From Fen-1254 sp963769605 (lineage in GTDB: Bacteria; Bacteroidota; Ignavibacteria; UBA10030), in assembly GCA_963769605.1 (NCBI GenBank), contig CAVYML010000002.1, positions 310,001-374,000 of the forward strand: a stretch of 64,000 nt of DNA. Reading direction: 5' to 3'. Below are positions 63,540-64,000 of this stretch, piece after piece. The translations under genes were made by a program, and so were the position numbers. How positions within the stretch are numbered: the first letter of the stretch is position 1; every line of letters begins with the position of its first letter. The notes below the pieces were generated by a model. The model saw nothing but the letters and a program-made list of their open reading frames with translations, was not told where the DNA came from and searched no databases.

Positions 63540-64000
63540 ATGGAACTGTGGCAAGAGATGCTGAGGCAAAGCATCGACAGCGGTAAAGATTTAGTCGAAC
63601 GTTTTAACTTCGATACGGAGACGGCGGAAAAATTGAATAAATTTTTCCATATCCGTGTCAATCCCTATTATATGAGCCTCATTCGATATCCCGGCGATCC
63701 GATTTGGCGGCAGTGTATTCCGGACGCAATAGAACTCCAGGACGAACATGCTCCGGAAGATCCTCTGAATGAAGAAGGAGACAGTCCGGTTAAAAGTATT
63801 ACGCACCGGTATCCGGACCGAGTTTTGTTTCTGATCACGAGTCAATGCTCGATGTATTGCCGTTTCTGCACGCGCAAGCGCAAAGTGAGCGATTCAACGA
63901 AGATTAATTCAAAATATATTCAGGACGGGTTGACATATATTGCAGCGCACCCTGAGGTGCGGGATGTTATTATTTCCGGCGGCGATCCGTTGATGGTCAC
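63540..64000 (+). CDS. KamA family radical SAM aminomutase (3' end outside window)
   Basis: The first 153 codons are present with no stop before the window edge. HRYPDRVLFLITSQCSMYCR followed by FCTRKRKVSD has the radical SAM Cys triad CSMYCRFC (about 103-110) in the form typical of lysine 2,3-aminomutase and its relatives. VRDVIISGGDPLM holds the SAM amino-binding GGD motif. PYYMSLIRYPGDPIWRQCIP and GDSPVKSITHRYPDR are also KamA-like. The family uses PLP plus SAM to move an amino group from C2 to C3 of lysine, glutamate or other amino acids. The substrate-specific residues and PLP Lys lie beyond the edge. Start at 63540 with AGGAGG 13 nt upstream; it directly follows the GNAT gene. Confidence 0.88.
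   Translation, partial: MELWQEMLRQSIDSGKDLVERFNFDTETAEKLNKFFHIRVNPYYMSLIRYPGDPIWRQCIPDAIELQDEHAPEDPLNEEGDSPVKSITHRYPDRVLFLITSQCSMYCRFCTRKRKVSDSTKINSKYIQDGLTYIAAHPEVRDVIISGGDPLMV

Overview
The window looks like a chromosomal segment of a bacterium from the Bacteroidota/Chlorobiota side of the FCB group, perhaps Ignavibacteria-like. This is inference. It rests on secreted M13 peptidases, a DUF2007 zinc-ribbon protein, the run barrel-like protein / LytR_C protein / rsfS / argS, SLBB-type polysaccharide export, and REC-rich hybrid kinases. No rRNA, tRNA, CRISPR array or prophage was seen. Genes are densely packed and mostly on the + strand, with a minus-strand block at 8.1-13.8 kb and another at 20.1-23.6 kb.

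Layout. 0-2.9 kb: the end of a DUF3696-type AAA ATPase, a partner with PLD/MIT_C-like motifs, and rmuC broken by an in-frame stop (possible defence remnant). 3.1-8.0 kb: APC permease, NCS2 purine permease, secreted GH172 (DUF2961) enzyme. 8.1-13.8 kb (-): two M13 metallopeptidases (one frameshifted) and an MsrA-MsrB lipoprotein. 13.9-16.8 kb: MFS transporter and acyl-adenylate ligase. 17.2-20.0 kb: a three-gene phosphorelay-like module, including a receiver fused to a degenerate kinase, bracketed by two copies of an unusual 8-bp/7-bp period repeat. 20.1-29.5 kb: housekeeping genes murI, glnD, pruA, DUF2007, sucC, gatB, tpiA. 29.7-33.7 kb: a hybrid histidine kinase and a REC-kinase. 33.8-37.0 kb: barrel-like protein, LytR_C, rsfS, argS. 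37.2-57.4 kb: a surface polysaccharide locus (RmlC-like, RmlB, SLBB export, Wzz, Wzx, methyltransferase, Wzy, several glycosyltransferases, B12-type radical SAM, WecB, a WcaJ-like initiating enzyme, DegT aminotransferase, polyprenol-P glycosyltransferase, and a GT2 fused to a catalytically stripped phosphoglycosyltransferase). 57.5-60.3 kb: accA (frameshifted), YbgC-like thioesterase, second flippase. 60.85-64 kb: two D-Ala-D-Ala-ligase-like ATP-grasp proteins, a GNAT and a KamA-type radical SAM enzyme in a tight operon, the best candidate here for an uncharacterised pathway.

Three genes carry single-base frameshifts (M13 peptidase, polyprenol-P glycosyltransferase, accA) and one carries a nonsense codon (rmuC). 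accA is normally essential, so consensus error in a draft or metagenome assembly must be considered before calling any of them real pseudogenes. The most notable non-coding structure is a MITE-like element of about 110-150 bp present twice in opposite orientation (10.3 and 25.9 kb), plus the heptad-repeat loci at 16.8 and 20.0 kb, the second of which supplies the last codons and stop of murI.
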